From Tidjanibacter sp. (lineage in GTDB: Bacteria > Bacteroidota > Bacteroidia > Bacteroidales > Rikenellaceae): DNA of 64,000 nt. Made by a program: the position numbers and the translations under genes. This document shows, piece by piece, positions 17,086-27,188 of the stretch (the first letter of the stretch is position 1; the number at the start of each line of letters is the position of its first letter). A model generated the notes under the pieces. That model was not told the origin of the DNA and did not search any database. It saw nothing but the letters and a program-made list of their open reading frames with translations. The stretch lies in the NCBI GenBank assembly GCA_017936605.1, contig JAGBFH010000008.1, positions 1 through 64,000 on the forward strand. Reading direction: 5' to 3'.

Positions 17086-18888
17086 CTACTCTTGCGTCAT
17101 CTCTTTGAGTTTTTCGCGGTAGGCGGTAAGGATGCGCGACTTGCTCACAAAGCCCAGGTACCTATCCGATGAGTCCACAACAGGCAGGTTCCAAGCGCCC
17201 GTAGTTTCGAACTTCTCCAGAACGCTCGAGGCCGACTCGCCGTCGTAAATCTTATCGGGCGCGGTAATCATATAGCGCTGCACCGAGTTGGGGTACTTAC
17301 TCTGGTCGAACATATCCTTCCTCAGGCGGTCGAACTCCACAACGCCCAGCAGCTTGCCCTCCGAGTTAAGAACGGGGAAGATGTTGCGTGTAGTATGAGG
17401 AATAACCCTCACGACCATATCACCGAGTGTGTCGTACTCGCCGACGCTCTGGATGTTTGTTTCGATGAGAGAGTGGATGGAGAGCACAACACTCACCGCC
17501 TGGTCCTTATCGTGGGTGAGGAGTTGGCCCTTTTTGCGCAGTGTCTTGGTGTAGATGGAGTCGGGCTCGAGGTAGCGGTTGATGACATACGCTACGCACG
17601 AGACGAGCATCAGCGGCACAAAGAGTTGGTAGGCACTCGAGATTTCGGCAATGAGGAAGACGGCCGTCAGAGGTGCCTTCATCACACCCGACATAAGGCC
17701 CGCCATACCCACCAGCGAGAAAGCGGCAATCGAGAGGTCGGTGCCAAACCAAGTATTGGATACATAGGCCACAATAGCACCCATAAATGCGCCCACAAAG
17801 AGCGAGGGAGCGAATGTTCCGCCCACGCCGCCCGAGGCGTTCGTGACGGCCATAGCAACGACCTTCACAAACATAATGGCCATCAGATAGCCCACAATCA
17901 CCCACTCGTTGTTGCGATAGTCATAGAAGCCCGAGTTGTCGAAAACGGCCTCCACATCGCCCTTCATAAAGTGGTGGAATATGCCATAGCCCTCGCCATA
18001 GAGAGGGGGGAAAAGCAGAATCATAACACCCAGCGCAAGGCCGCCCACAACCCACCTTTGCCACTGGCGCGAGAGGCGGTCGATGAGGGACTTGACGCGG
18101 AAGTTCACATTCATAAAGTAGTAGCACATAAGGCCGCAGAGCACCGCCAGAAGCAGGTAGAACGGAATGTGTGCAAACGAGAGGTCGCCAATGGTGCTGG
18201 CCGAGAGCATAGGCTCGAAGCCCCTCACGAAGAAGGTGAGGGTCACAGCCGTCACGGAGGAGATAATCAGCGGGATGATGGCGGTCATACTCATATCCAA
18301 CAGCAAAATCTCCATAACGAAAATCACACCCGTAATGGGGGCCTTGAAGATGGCCGAGAGTGCCGCTGCCACACCACACGCCAACATAAGCGTCAGGTTG
18401 CGGTAGTTGAGCTTCATTATGCGGCCTATGTTGGAGCCTATGGCCGCACCCGTCAGCACAATGGGGGCCTCGGGACCTACCGAGCCACCAAAGCCGATGG
18501 TCAGCGCACCGCCCACCACCGAAGAGTAGCAGTTGTGGGGCTTAATCTCCGACGAGGAGGTACTCATAGCCTTGAGCACCTTGGTCACACCCTCCGAGAT
18601 GTCGTCCTTGACGATGTGGCGCACAAAGAGCGAGGCCAGGATGATACCCACCATCGGGTAGAGCAAATAGAGCCAGCCCACCTCCTCTTTTGGGAACCAA
18701 CTCGTCAGGCCCCCTTTGATGAGCCCCAGGAGCCACTCGAAGATGCAGGTCACACCACCCGACACCAAGCCCACAATGATTGCGAGCACAAAGGTCAGCT
18801 GGCGACCGCTGATGCGTCTGGTCTGCACATTGAGCCACAGGAGCAGTCGCTCCGTGCGGGTCATTCTCTGGGTGTGTGCCATATCCAT
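17086..18888 (-). CDS. ClC-family chloride channel/antiporter with CBS pair
   Basis: 600 residues: about ten to twelve membrane helices (residues 30-440), then two CBS domains (about 460-590) likely to sense nucleotides. The selectivity region GFGGSVGPEAP (about 132-142) keeps the glutamate that gates the ClC pathway and suggests H+/Cl- exchange. A GIV(A/G)xxF-like filter is represented by GGVGGTFAPSLFVGAFMG. The ATG at 18888 (MDMAHTQ) or the one two codons later could be the start. It lies 62 nt after trpS on the same strand. Transport direction is not predictable. Confidence 0.92.
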   Translation of the reverse strand: MDMAHTQRMTRTERLLLWLNVQTRRISGRQLTFVLAIIVGLVSGGVTCIFEWLLGLIKGGLTSWFPKEEVGWLYLLYPMVGIILASLFVRHIVKDDISEGVTKVLKAMSTSSSEIKPHNCYSSVVGGALTIGFGGSVGPEAPIVLTGAAIGSNIGRIMKLNYRNLTLMLACGVAAALSAIFKAPITGVIFVMEILLLDMSMTAIIPLIISSVTAVTLTFFVRGFEPMLSASTIGDLSFAHIPFYLLLAVLCGLMCYYFMNVNFRVKSLIDRLSRQWQRWVVGGLALGVMILLFPPLYGEGYGIFHHFMKGDVEAVFDNSGFYDYRNNEWVIVGYLMAIMFVKVVAMAVTNASGGVGGTFAPSLFVGAFMGAIVAYVSNTWFGTDLSIAAFSLVGMAGLMSGVMKAPLTAVFLIAEISSAYQLFVPLMLVSCVAYVINRYLEPDSIYTKTLRKKGQLLTHDKDQAVSVVLSIHSLIETNIQSVGEYDTLGDMVVRVIPHTTRNIFPVLNSEGKLLGVVEFDRLRKDMFDQSKYPNSVQRYMITAPDKIYDGESASSVLEKFETTGAWNLPVVDSSDRYLGFVSKSRILTAYREKLKEMTQE

Positions 18889-18950
18889 TTTTCGTCGTCT
18901 GTTTTTCGATTTATCGAGTCACTCTGCCCTCTTAAGCGAGGGAGCGATGA

Positions 18951-19946
18951 CTAAAATTTGTAGATACCCATAATGCGGCGCACCTCCTCGATGGTCGCGC
19001 GCGCACTCTGGCGAGCCTTCTCTGCGCCGAGCATAGTCACCTCGTGGAGGTACTTCTCGTTGTTGCGGATATCCTCGATGCGCTCCCTAATGGGGGCTAC
19101 GGCTGCGATGATATCCTCGGCAAGCTGCTTCTTCAGGTCGCCGTAGCGAATCTCACACGAGGCATACTTCTCCTTGAAGAACTCAATCGTGTCGGGCGTG
19201 GAGACAGCCTCCATAATGGTGAAGATATTTTTGATGGGCTCCGAGATGGGCGAATTAGGCTCGGTGGGACCGCTGTCGGTCACAGCCTTCATAACCTTCT
19301 TGCGAATGACATTGTCGGGGTCGGAGAGGTAGATGCCGTTGCCCTCGCTCTTGCCCATCTTGCCCGAGCCATCCAGACCGGGAATCTTCACAAGGTCCTT
19401 GCCAAAGTTATAGGCGGCCACATTCTCATTGAAGAAGTCGGTCTTGTAGATTTGGTTGAAACGGTGGGCCAGGTGGCGGGTCATCTCCAGGTGCTGCTCC
19501 TGGTCTTTGCCCACGGGCACATAGTCGGCCCTATGGAGCAGAATATCGGAGGCCATCAGCACGGGGTAGTTCAGAAGGCCGATGTTGACATTGTTGGGAT
19601 TCTTACGCACCTTGTCCTTGAAAGAGGCCGTACGCTCCAGCTCGCCCACATAGGCGTGCATACCCAGCAGCAGCGAGAGTTCTGCCACCTCGGGCACATC
19701 GCTCTGGACATAGATGGTGGCCTTCTCGGGGTCGATACCGGCTGCCAGATACTCCGAGAGGATGTTGCGTACATTGGTGTGGAGAATCGAGGGATCGGGG
19801 TGAGTGGTGAGGGAGTGGTAGTCGGCGATGAAGAAGAAGCACTCGGCCTCATCCTGCAATTTCACAAAGTTACGGAGGGCCCCAAAATAGTTACCCAAGT
19901 GCAACTGGCCCGTCGAACGGATACCACTCAGAACGCGTTTTTTCAT
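18951..19946 (-). CDS. trpS: Tryptophanyl-tRNA synthetase
   Basis: Class I synthetase that charges tRNA-Trp. 331 residues, the usual bacterial length. The HIGH motif appears as HLGN (16-19) following SGIRSTGQL; the KMSKS loop as KMGKS (196-200). MASDILLHRADYVPVGKDQEQHLE, read in pieces as SDILL, VPVGKDQ and QHLE, is the tryptophan/dimer core. Transcribed from a promoter divergent from the ABC exporter, ahead of the ClC gene. Confidence 0.96.
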   Translation of the reverse strand: MKKRVLSGIRSTGQLHLGNYFGALRNFVKLQDEAECFFFIADYHSLTTHPDPSILHTNVRNILSEYLAAGIDPEKATIYVQSDVPEVAELSLLLGMHAYVGELERTASFKDKVRKNPNNVNIGLLNYPVLMASDILLHRADYVPVGKDQEQHLEMTRHLAHRFNQIYKTDFFNENVAAYNFGKDLVKIPGLDGSGKMGKSEGNGIYLSDPDNVIRKKVMKAVTDSGPTEPNSPISEPIKNIFTIMEAVSTPDTIEFFKEKYASCEIRYGDLKKQLAEDIIAAVAPIRERIEDIRNNEKYLHEVTMLGAEKARQSARATIEEVRRIMGIYKF

Positions 19947-19989
19947 AGTTTTCTATCTCTTCTTAATATTTTCGTCTGTTTAGATTACA

Positions 19990-20038
19990 CAAAAATACAC
20001 TTTCTTTGTCAATATCCACAATTATTTCAGTACTTTTG
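19990..20038. promoter_or_regulatory. Divergent promoters for trpS and the ABC exporter
   Basis: Minus strand: TATTTTTG (19990-19997) with a poor TGTG at 20017-20020, 19 nt upstream. Plus strand: TACTTTTG (20031-20038) with TTTG at 20005-20008 (22-nt spacing, longer than ideal). Leaders of about 40 nt are implied for both genes. Confidence 0.6.
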
Positions 20039-20081
20039 CGTAGTTTTTATTGATTCAACCCCTTAAAGCAGACACAACAAT

Positions 20082-21920
20082 ATGAAAACATACTGGAGGT
20101 TACTGTCATTCGCACGCCCCTTGGGCCGCTATGCCATACCCTACTTTTTCTACACACTCTTCTACGCCATCTTCAACACTTGCAACTTTGTGATGATTAT
20201 CCCTCTGTTGCGCACCCTCTTCGACAAGGGGGCAATGTTGGAGGCGGTGACTACCCCACCCCAATTCAGCGTCAGTGTCGACTATCTCACCTCGCTGCTG
20301 AACTACTGGCTCTACAGGCTCTACGGCACCGACTACGACACGATGAACATCCTCATCTTCCTGGCGGCCTTTATCACCCTCTCGGCCCTGCTGAGTAACA
20401 TCTTCCGCTACCTTGGTCAGCGCACCGTTGAGAACCTGAGAATCAACACCCTTCAGACCATCCGCAATCAGGTCTTCGACAATGTGATGGACCTCAATCT
20501 GTCCTTCTTCTCGTCGGCCAAAAAGGGCGATATGATGTCGCGCATCACCTCCGATGTGCAGACCGTCAGGTTTTGCATCGTCAACACCCTTCAGGTGGTC
20601 TTCCGCGAGCCCTTCCTCATCATCGGCTACATCGTGGCGATGGTCTCTATCTCGTGGCAACTCTCGCTCTTCTCGATTATCTACCTGCCGCTGATTGCAC
20701 TCATCATCGGTCGCGTTGTGAAGAAGCTGCGCCACCCCGCACTGAAGGCTCAGCAGAACTTCGGCGAGCTCACCTCCGTGCTCGACGAGTCGCTCTCGGG
20801 CGTGAAGGTCATCAAGGCCTACAATGCCGAGGGTTTCTTCCGTCGCAAGTTTAGCGCCATAAACGACAAATACTCCGACATCTCGCGCCGTATGATGTAT
20901 CGCCAGCAGATGGCCTCGCCTATGAGTGAGTTTCTGGGCATTGCGGCCGCTGCGGGTCTGCTGATTTTCGGTGGCACACTGGTCCTCAGTGGCGAGGGCA
21001 CACTGGATGGCAGCGGCTTCATCGCCTACATAGCCATCTTCACCCAGATTACTCGCCCTATGCGCTCCTTTACTGACGCCTTTGCCAATATCAATCAGGG
21101 TATTGCGGCCGGTGGCAGGGTGCTCGAGCTGCTCGACACGAAGAGCAATATCACCTCGCCCGCAGATGGCGGTCTGGAGCTTGGGGAGCTCAAGGAGGGC
21201 ATCGAGTTCCGCAATGTGAGATTCAGCTACGAGGAGGACCGCGAGGTATTGGGCGGCATCAGCTTCAGCGTCAAGAAGGGTGAAACCGTGGCACTTGTTG
21301 GCCCCTCGGGTGGCGGCAAGTCGACCACCTCGGACCTCATCCCCCGCTTCTACGACATCACCGGCGGCGAGATTCTCATCGACGGCCACAACATCAAGGA
21401 GTACAACCTCCACTCGCTGCGTGAGGCGATGGGCATTGTGTCGCAGGAGACCATCCTCTTCAACGACACCATCGAGAACAACATACGCCTGGGGAACGAG
21501 AAGGCCACAATCCAGGAGATCGAGCAGGCCGCTCGCGTGGCCAACGCCCACGACTTCATCACCGAGAGCCCCGAGGGCTACCAGACCAACATTGGCGACA
21601 GGGGCACCAAACTCTCGGGTGGTCAGCGTCAGCGCCTGAGCATTGCCCGCGCGGTACTCAAGAACCCCGACATCCTCATCCTCGATGAGGCCACCAGCGC
21701 CCTCGATACCGAGAGCGAGAAACTGGTGCAGGAGGCTTTAGATAAGCTCCTTACGGGTCGCACCTCGGTAATCATTGCCCACCGTCTGAGCACCATCAAG
21801 AATGCCGACAAGATTCTGGTCATCGACCAGGGGCAGATAGTCGAGGAGGGCACCCACAGCGAGCTCATCGCCAAGGGCGGCACCTACGCCAAACTTGTGG
21901 CACTCCAACAGGTTAACTAA
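20082..21920 (+). CDS. ABC exporter, MsbA-like (fused permease and ATPase)
   Basis: 612-residue half-transporter: six membrane helices in residues about 15-330, then a nucleotide-binding domain with Walker A GPSGGGKS (407-414), Q-loop near GIVSQETILF, signature LSGGQRQRLS, Walker B ILILDEATSALD and the switch His in IIAHRLST. As a homodimer it would flip a lipid or hydrophobic substrate across the inner membrane; MsbA-type lipid A transport is the usual assignment for this family in Bacteroidales but is not proven here. Monocistronic, with its own promoter and a strong terminator. Confidence 0.92.
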   Translation: MKTYWRLLSFARPLGRYAIPYFFYTLFYAIFNTCNFVMIIPLLRTLFDKGAMLEAVTTPPQFSVSVDYLTSLLNYWLYRLYGTDYDTMNILIFLAAFITLSALLSNIFRYLGQRTVENLRINTLQTIRNQVFDNVMDLNLSFFSSAKKGDMMSRITSDVQTVRFCIVNTLQVVFREPFLIIGYIVAMVSISWQLSLFSIIYLPLIALIIGRVVKKLRHPALKAQQNFGELTSVLDESLSGVKVIKAYNAEGFFRRKFSAINDKYSDISRRMMYRQQMASPMSEFLGIAAAAGLLIFGGTLVLSGEGTLDGSGFIAYIAIFTQITRPMRSFTDAFANINQGIAAGGRVLELLDTKSNITSPADGGLELGELKEGIEFRNVRFSYEEDREVLGGISFSVKKGETVALVGPSGGGKSTTSDLIPRFYDITGGEILIDGHNIKEYNLHSLREAMGIVSQETILFNDTIENNIRLGNEKATIQEIEQAARVANAHDFITESPEGYQTNIGDRGTKLSGGQRQRLSIARAVLKNPDILILDEATSALDTESEKLVQEALDKLLTGRTSVIIAHRLSTIKNADKILVIDQGQIVEEGTHSELIAKGGTYAKLVALQQVN

Positions 21921-21925
21921 CCGAC

Positions 21926-21968
21926 AAAAAAAGCCGCGGGTTACAGATTTGTAACCCGCGGCTTTTTT
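21926..21968. terminator. Bidirectional intrinsic terminator
   Basis: Stem AAAAAAGCCGCGGGTTAC / GTAACCCGCGGCTTTTTT (arms about 21927-21944 and 21951-21968) with a 6-nt loop, between the convergent ABC exporter and AI-2E-family genes. Confidence 0.92.
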
Positions 21969-21969
21969 G

Positions 21970-23073
21970 TTACACATTCTCGGTGAGTTTGCGCACCAAC
22001 TTATAGTTATACAAAAACTCCTTGGCCAAGACCCTCAGGACCGTATAGGCGGGGATGGCAACAAGCATACCGAAGATGCCCATACAGGAGCCCGCGACAA
22101 GCGTCACAAGGAAGATTTCCAGCGGATGGGCATTGACCTGGTGTGAAAAGACGCGCGGTGAGATGAAGTAGTTATCAATGGCCTGAGCCACCAGAATAGT
22201 ACCCGCAATGACGATGAGCACATAGCCAAGGCCCATACCCGAGGTGGTCACAAAGGTGAGGCCCGCCAGAGCACTCAGGATGAAGCCAACCCAGGGGCCC
22301 ACATAGGGGATAATATTGAACACACCCTCGATAACGCCCACAAAGAACGCATCCTGCACCCTGAAGCCAAAGCAGATGAGAATAATGGCCACAACCAACA
22401 TCATAATGGTCATCTGCAACACCACGCCTATGAAATAGCGCGAGAGCAGTTGGGTGATGGACTCCACAGCCCTCTCCACACGCTCCTCGTGTCGGGTGGG
22501 GACAACCGCACGCAGCATATTCACAAACAGGTTCTCCTCCTTCATAAAGTAGAAGGCGATGAATGAGATGCTCACAACTGCCACAATAACATTGCCTGCC
22601 ACCGAGAAAACAGACGACACAATATTGCCCACAGTACCCTCGCTCACCCACTCTTTCAGCTGCGAGGCGAAAGACTCCGTAAGCGACTGCTGAGAGATGC
22701 TCACATTGAAATACTTTTGGAGGAAGTGCCCGAGGTCGGCCATAGGCTCACTCAGGGGGGCGAAGAGGCTATGGTAGTCGAGCTGCGCGAGGTCGTTTAT
22801 CTTGCCCGAGATGAGCGGGATGAAGAGCACAAAGAAGAGCAGTATCGCCACCCATATCGTGAGCACGCCCACAATGGCCGCCAGCCAGCGAGGCACATTA
22901 CGACCAAATATTTTCACCCCTGCGACCTTGCCAACAAGCGGCCTGCACATAAGAGCCAGCACACCCGCAACGAGCACATAGAGCACAATATCGCCGAAAA
23001 ACCAGAATACAGCAACGGCGGCCACAAGTGCCACCGCGCCAAAAATAAATTTACTAATGTTCTGCATAATCAC
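21970..23073 (-). CDS. AI-2E family transporter (PerM-like permease)
   Basis: 367 residues with about eight membrane helices and no signal peptide. The pattern of a long soluble loop (about 75-145) before VAGNVIVAVVSISFIAFYFMKEE (read as FIAFYFMKEE) and the conserved GVIEGVFNIIPYVGPWVG region (read as NIIPYVGPW) marks the AI-2E/PerM family. Members have been linked to AI-2 export or Na+/H+ exchange; the name does not establish the substrate. It is 30 nt after psd and probably the last gene of the rsfS-ftsH-cdsA-psd operon. luxS occurs 40 kb away in this window. Confidence 0.9.
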   Translation of the reverse strand: MIMQNISKFIFGAVALVAAVAVFWFFGDIVLYVLVAGVLALMCRPLVGKVAGVKIFGRNVPRWLAAIVGVLTIWVAILLFFVLFIPLISGKINDLAQLDYHSLFAPLSEPMADLGHFLQKYFNVSISQQSLTESFASQLKEWVSEGTVGNIVSSVFSVAGNVIVAVVSISFIAFYFMKEENLFVNMLRAVVPTRHEERVERAVESITQLLSRYFIGVVLQMTIMMLVVAIILICFGFRVQDAFFVGVIEGVFNIIPYVGPWVGFILSALAGLTFVTTSGMGLGYVLIVIAGTILVAQAIDNYFISPRVFSHQVNAHPLEIFLVTLVAGSCMGIFGMLVAIPAYTVLRVLAKEFLYNYKLVRKLTENV

Positions 23074-23103
23074 TCATTTATTTTCTCCATTGGGCCACCC
23101 TCG

Positions 23104-23769
23104 TTAAAGTCTAACCAGAGGGGTTTGGGTACCCACAACCTTATCGCCAATCTCCACCAGCACCTTGCTGCCAATGGGCACAAAGATATCCACCCTCGAG
23201 CCAAACTTGATGCAGCCAACCTTCTGGTTCTGCTCCACTCTATCGCCCTCTTTGGGGTAGCACACTATGCGGCGGGCAATCCATCCGGCAATCTGCCTGA
23301 AGGCCACCGTCTTGCCACTATCGGTCCTTAGGCCCACCGTCGTATGCTCATTCTCGGCCGAGCTCTTGGGCTGCCAAGCAAGGTGATAGTCGCCCTGGAA
23401 GTGGTCCTTATAGACAACCTCGCCGTCGATAGGCGACCAATTCACATGGACATTATAAAAGGTCATATAGACCGAGAGTTGGATGCAGCGGCCGCCCATA
23501 AACTCTGGGGCCTCGACCTCCTCAATGGCCACAATCTTACCATCGGCCGGCGCAAAGAGCGTGTCGGCCTGCTTCAGCAGAGGTCTGCTGGGCTCGCGGA
23601 AGAAGCGCACAAAGAAGATGATGCGCCACAACAGGAAGGCATCCACCAACGCCAGCACCCACCAGGCCCAATCGTACTTGAGGGCCGTAGCGGTCACCAC
23701 CGCAATGATAATCGTGAAGATGATGGTATTGATTCTAATACCCTCGCGTCCTTCGGGGTTTATTCTCAT
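23104..23769 (-). CDS. psd: Phosphatidylserine decarboxylase
   Basis: Converts phosphatidylserine to phosphatidylethanolamine at the inner membrane. 221 residues, the short Psd type. Two N-terminal hydrophobic segments (about 14-31, 36-55) anchor it. PADGKI (75-80) and the self-cleavage site KFGSRVD (G190-S191) are present; the Ser becomes the pyruvoyl cofactor. It overlaps cdsA by 4 nt, so CDP-diacylglycerol synthesis and the last PE step are coupled; pssA, the step between, lies at 36928-37653. Confidence 0.93.
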   Translation of the reverse strand: MRINPEGREGIRINTIIFTIIIAVVTATALKYDWAWWVLALVDAFLLWRIIFFVRFFREPSRPLLKQADTLFAPADGKIVAIEEVEAPEFMGGRCIQLSVYMTFYNVHVNWSPIDGEVVYKDHFQGDYHLAWQPKSSAENEHTTVGLRTDSGKTVAFRQIAGWIARRIVCYPKEGDRVEQNQKVGCIKFGSRVDIFVPIGSKVLVEIGDKVVGTQTPLVRL

Positions 23770-24581
23770 AGTCCAAAAATCATCATATAAACATAGGCTA
23801 CGGGGGCGGCGATGAGCAGTGCGTCGAACCTATCGAGCATACCGCCGTGGCCGGGAATCAGATTGCCCGAGTCCTTCACTCCGCACTCCCTCTTAATCTT
23901 CGATTCGAGCAGGTCGCCCGCAACGCCCGCAAGCGCCACCGTCAGACCCAAACCACCCCAGAGGTAGATATTGCCCTCCATCATATAGCCCGCAGCCATA
24001 GCAAAGGCCACAGCAAAAAGTAGGCCACCAAACAGGCCCTCCCACGATTTCTTGGGCGAGATTGCGGGGCACATCTTATGTTTGCCTATCGAGCAGCCCA
24101 CAAGGTAGGCGAAGATGTCGTTAATCCAGACAGTGAAAATCACCACCAGCACTCGGGCAGGCTCCCACTCACCCGTGGAGCCACCCACCAACATCAGCAG
24201 GGCGATAGGCAGGGCGACATAGAGGAGCGAGAGCGACGCGAGAGCGCCATTCTCTATCGTGTGGTTACTCTTGCGGAAGACCTCAACGATGAAAATCACG
24301 GGCACAAAGAGCACCCCGACGAGCAGCATCAGAGGGTCGGGATTCAGAGCCACACCCGTCACCCAGCCACCTGCAAGGCCAATGATGAGGAAGTAGTTGG
24401 CATTAGACCCGGGCAGGCGTTTGAAGGCCATATCCATAAGTTCGGTTATTGCGCCCACCGCAATGAGCGTAAAGACAACGGCCGTCGGCCACGGGCCCCA
24501 CAGCACCGAGCCCACCACCACTATTCCGAGGATGGCTCCGCTCAGGGTACGAAGGCCAAGATTCTTACCTTTCAGACTCAT
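23766..24581 (-). CDS. cdsA: Phosphatidate cytidylyltransferase (CDP-diglyceride synthase)
   Basis: Makes CDP-diacylglycerol from phosphatidic acid and CTP. 271 residues with about eight membrane helices. The CDS signature is at the C-terminus: LLESKIKRECGVKDSGNLIPGHGGMLDRFDAL, read as KRECGVKDSG, PGHGG and DRFD, the metal- and CTP-binding part. It starts 30 nt downstream of ftsH and overlaps psd by 4 nt. Confidence 0.95.
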   Translation of the reverse strand: MSLKGKNLGLRTLSGAILGIVVVGSVLWGPWPTAVVFTLIAVGAITELMDMAFKRLPGSNANYFLIIGLAGGWVTGVALNPDPLMLLVGVLFVPVIFIVEVFRKSNHTIENGALASLSLLYVALPIALLMLVGGSTGEWEPARVLVVIFTVWINDIFAYLVGCSIGKHKMCPAISPKKSWEGLFGGLLFAVAFAMAAGYMMEGNIYLWGGLGLTVALAGVAGDLLESKIKRECGVKDSGNLIPGHGGMLDRFDALLIAAPVAYVYMMIFGL

Positions 24582-24611
24582 ATATTCCTCTGTCCTCTCT
24601 ATTCTTTAGTT

Positions 24612-26654
24612 CTACTCTTCGGTCACAACATAGCTCACCTCGGCACCCTTGTCGTCATCCTCGGGCTCCTCGGAGGAAGTTGCGGCATCCTGTTTTGCGG
24701 CCTCCTCGGCCTCCCTCTCGAGCTCTTTCTTGCGCTTGCCGTAGATGCGCTCCAGGTCCTCGGCAAAGACTACCTCTTTCTCCAAGAGCAGCTCGGCAAG
24801 CTCCTTGAGCCCCTCACGATTGGCGGTGAGCACCTCAACGGCACGCTCATAGGCCTTGTCGATGAGCCCTTTGGCCTCCTTGTCAATGAGTTGCGAGGTG
24901 GCCTCGCTATAGGGTTTGGAGAACGAGTAGTCGCTCTGACCCGTAGAGTCGTAGTAGGAGCGGTTACCGACGCTCTGGCTCATACCATAGTAGCTCACCA
25001 TCGCATAGGACATCTTCGTTGCACGCTCCAGGTCGTTGAGTGCGCCCGTGGAAATCTCACCAAAGGTGAGCTGCTCGGAGGCCCTACCCGCCAGAAGCGA
25101 TGCCATCTCGTGCATCATCTGCTCGGTGGTGGTTATCTGGCGCTCCTCGGGCAGATACCAAGCCGCACCGAGTGCCCTGCCGCGGGGGATGATGGTCACC
25201 TTCACCAACGGATTGGCGTGCTCCAAGAGCCAGCTAACCGTTGCGTGACCCGCCTCGTGGTAGGCGATAGTGCGCTTCTCTTGAGGAGTGATAATCTTGC
25301 TCTTCTTCTCCAGACCACCAATAATGCGGTCCACAGCAGCAAGGAAGTCCTCCTTGTCGATAGCCTTCTTATCGTGGCGTGCGGCAATCAGAGCCGCCTC
25401 GTTACATACATTTGCAATGTCGGCACCCGAGAAGCCGGGGGTCTGCTTGGCCAGAAACTCCACATTCACATCGTCGGCGAGTTTCAGCTTGCGCATATGC
25501 ACACCGAAGATAGCCTCGCGCTCCTTGAGTTCAGGAAGGCCCACATCAATCTGACGGTCGAACCTACCTGCTCGAGTGAGGGCCTTATCGAGGATATCCA
25601 CACGGTTGGTGGCTGCCAGCACAATCACGCCCGAGTTGGAACCGAAGCCGTCCATCTCCGTCAGCAGCTGATTGAGGGTGTTCTCCCTCTCGTCGTTGCC
25701 GCCGAAGCCCGCATTCTTACCCCTTGCCCTACCGATAGCGTCAATCTCATCAATGAAGACAATACAGGGGGCCTTCTCCTTAGCCTGGGCGAACAGGTCC
25801 CTCACACGCGAAGCACCCACGCCCACAAACATCTCCACGAAGTCGCTACCGCTAATCGAGAAGAAGGGGACATTGGCCTCGCCTGCCACAGCCTTTGCCA
25901 GCAGTGTCTTACCCGTTCCGGGAGGGCCCACAAGCAGTGCGCCCTTGGGAATCTTACCACCCAGGTCGCGATACTTATCGGGCTTGCGCAGGAAGTCCAC
26001 AATCTCCATAATCTCCACTTTGGCCTCCTCAAGACCCGCCACATCCTTGAAGGTGATGCGGTTCTTGTTGTCCTTGTCGTAGATTTGGGCCTTGGACTTG
26101 CCCACATTCATAATACCATTCTGCTGTGCTGCATTGCGTCCCATAGAGCGGAACATCATAACCATCAGCACGATGAAGAAGAGCATAGGCAGCAGACCCA
26201 AGATGTCGCGCCAGAGATTCGAGGGGTACTCATAGGCGGGCACAGGCACCTCCACCCCACTCTCCTCGCCGATGGCCCTGAGGTCCTCGCGGAAGATGTC
26301 GGGATTGCCGATGTTATACTTGAACTGGTGACCCTTAGTGGGCAACGAGCTATAGGCGGGTAGATTGGAGTACTTTTCGATAGCCTCCTTTGTGAGATAG
26401 ATATTGGCGGTCTTGTCGTTGATTACCTCAATCTTCTTTACGCTACCCTCCAAAATCAACTCCTCGAGTTGTTTCCAGTTGGTCTTCCTCGGTGAGCCAC
26501 CCTCTTCGAAGAGGCTTAGCAACAAAAGGCCTACCAAAAATACTCCCCAAAGGCTAAAAAGCCACGACATAGCGCCCTTGGGGCGGCGTGGGGGCATCGT
26601 GGGACGACCGCCCCCCATTCCCTGATTGGGATTATTGTTATTTTTATTTTCCAT
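24612..26654 (-). CDS. ftsH: ATP-dependent zinc metalloprotease FtsH
   Basis: Membrane-bound AAA+ protease that degrades membrane and short-lived cytosolic proteins as a hexamer. 680 residues: two membrane segments (about 29-49 and 148-168) around a periplasmic domain, Walker A GPPGTGKT (243-250), Walker [14 protein letters not shown] region [18 protein letters not shown] (read as [13 protein letters not shown]), and zinc motif HEAGH (466-470). The N-terminus is unusually Asn/Gly/Pro-rich ([12 protein letters not shown]), likely a disordered tail. Same operon as rsfS (120 nt upstream) and cdsA. Confidence 0.97.
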   Translation of the reverse strand: MENKNNNNPNQGMGGGRPTMPPRRPKGAMSWLFSLWGVFLVGLLLLSLFEEGGSPRKTNWKQLEELILEGSVKKIEVINDKTANIYLTKEAIEKYSNLPAYSSLPTKGHQFKYNIGNPDIFREDLRAIGEESGVEVPVPAYEYPSNLWRDILGLLPMLFFIVLMVMMFRSMGRNAAQQNGIMNVGKSKAQIYDKDNKNRITFKDVAGLEEAKVEIMEIVDFLRKPDKYRDLGGKIPKGALLVGPPGTGKTLLAKAVAGEANVPFFSISGSDFVEMFVGVGASRVRDLFAQAKEKAPCIVFIDEIDAIGRARGKNAGFGGNDERENTLNQLLTEMDGFGSNSGVIVLAATNRVDILDKALTRAGRFDRQIDVGLPELKEREAIFGVHMRKLKLADDVNVEFLAKQTPGFSGADIANVCNEAALIAARHDKKAIDKEDFLAAVDRIIGGLEKKSKIITPQEKRTIAYHEAGHATVSWLLEHANPLVKVTIIPRGRALGAAWYLPEERQITTTEQMMHEMASLLAGRASEQLTFGEISTGALNDLERATKMSYAMVSYYGMSQSVGNRSYYDSTGQSDYSFSKPYSEATSQLIDKEAKGLIDKAYERAVEVLTANREGLKELAELLLEKEVVFAEDLERIYGKRKKELEREAEEAAKQDAATSSEEPEDDDKGAEVSYVVTEE

Positions 26655-26774
26655 CTGCTAAAAATAAGTTTCTCATCTTTGCACTCATAACTAACGCGAC
26701 TTTGGGTGCTTTATTATCACTTCTGCCACCAAAAAGTCACGCAGTTATACAAATTCTTTTCACCCTCCTCGCGC

Positions 26775-27128
26775 CTACTCCTCGGACTCGTAGCGGGTGG
26801 CGGGAGCGTCGGCCCAGAGTTGCTCCAGACGGTAGTAGTCCCTCAGGGGGGTGAGGAAGATGTGGACCATCACATCCACATAGTCCACTGCCACCCACAC
26901 AGCGTTGGTCATACCCTCAACCCTGCGGGGCTTCTCACCAAGCCTCTCCTCGAGAGCCTCAACGATGCCGTCGGCTATAGCGTCTACCTGAGTGGTGGAG
27001 TCGGCGTTGCAAATCACAAACGCATCACAAATCGTACCCTCCAGCTCGCCCAGGTCGAGCGAAACGATATTATGACCTTTCTTATCCTGAATGGCCTCGA
27101 CGATATTTTCTATCAGTTTCTGTTTCAT
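26775..27128 (-). CDS. rsfS: Ribosome silencing factor
   Basis: Binds ribosomal protein uL14 and blocks joining of the subunits when nutrients fall. 117 residues, the standard length. DAFVICNADSTTQVDAIAD (read as FVICNADSTTQV) and the conserved YVDVMVHIFLTPLRDYYRLEQLW (read as VMVHIFLTP, RDYYRLEQLW) are diagnostic of RsfS/DUF143. First gene of the operon leading to ftsH, a common order in Bacteroidales. Confidence 0.95.
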   Translation of the reverse strand: MKQKLIENIVEAIQDKKGHNIVSLDLGELEGTICDAFVICNADSTTQVDAIADGIVEALEERLGEKPRRVEGMTNAVWVAVDYVDVMVHIFLTPLRDYYRLEQLWADAPATRYESEE

Positions 27129-27165
27129 ATTTCAGTCTATTACTTATTATCTTACTTTAGAACCA

Positions 27166-27173
27166 CAAATGTA
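27166..27173 (-). promoter_or_regulatory. -7 promoter element of rsfS operon
   Basis: TACATTTG on the minus strand, 38 nt before the rsfS start. No good -33 TTTG at the usual spacing; the upstream side overlaps the end of oxyR. Confidence 0.5.
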
Positions 27174-27188
27174 CACATTTCGCACCGA

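Noticed and set aside
17086..19946. trpS, ClC and glycosyltransferase as one functional pathway
   Set aside because: Same strand and short gaps allow cotranscription, but the products have no shared pathway.
21970..23073. Direct functional link between the AI-2E-family permease and luxS
   Set aside because: They are 40 kb apart and the family name does not prove AI-2 transport; kept only as a remark.
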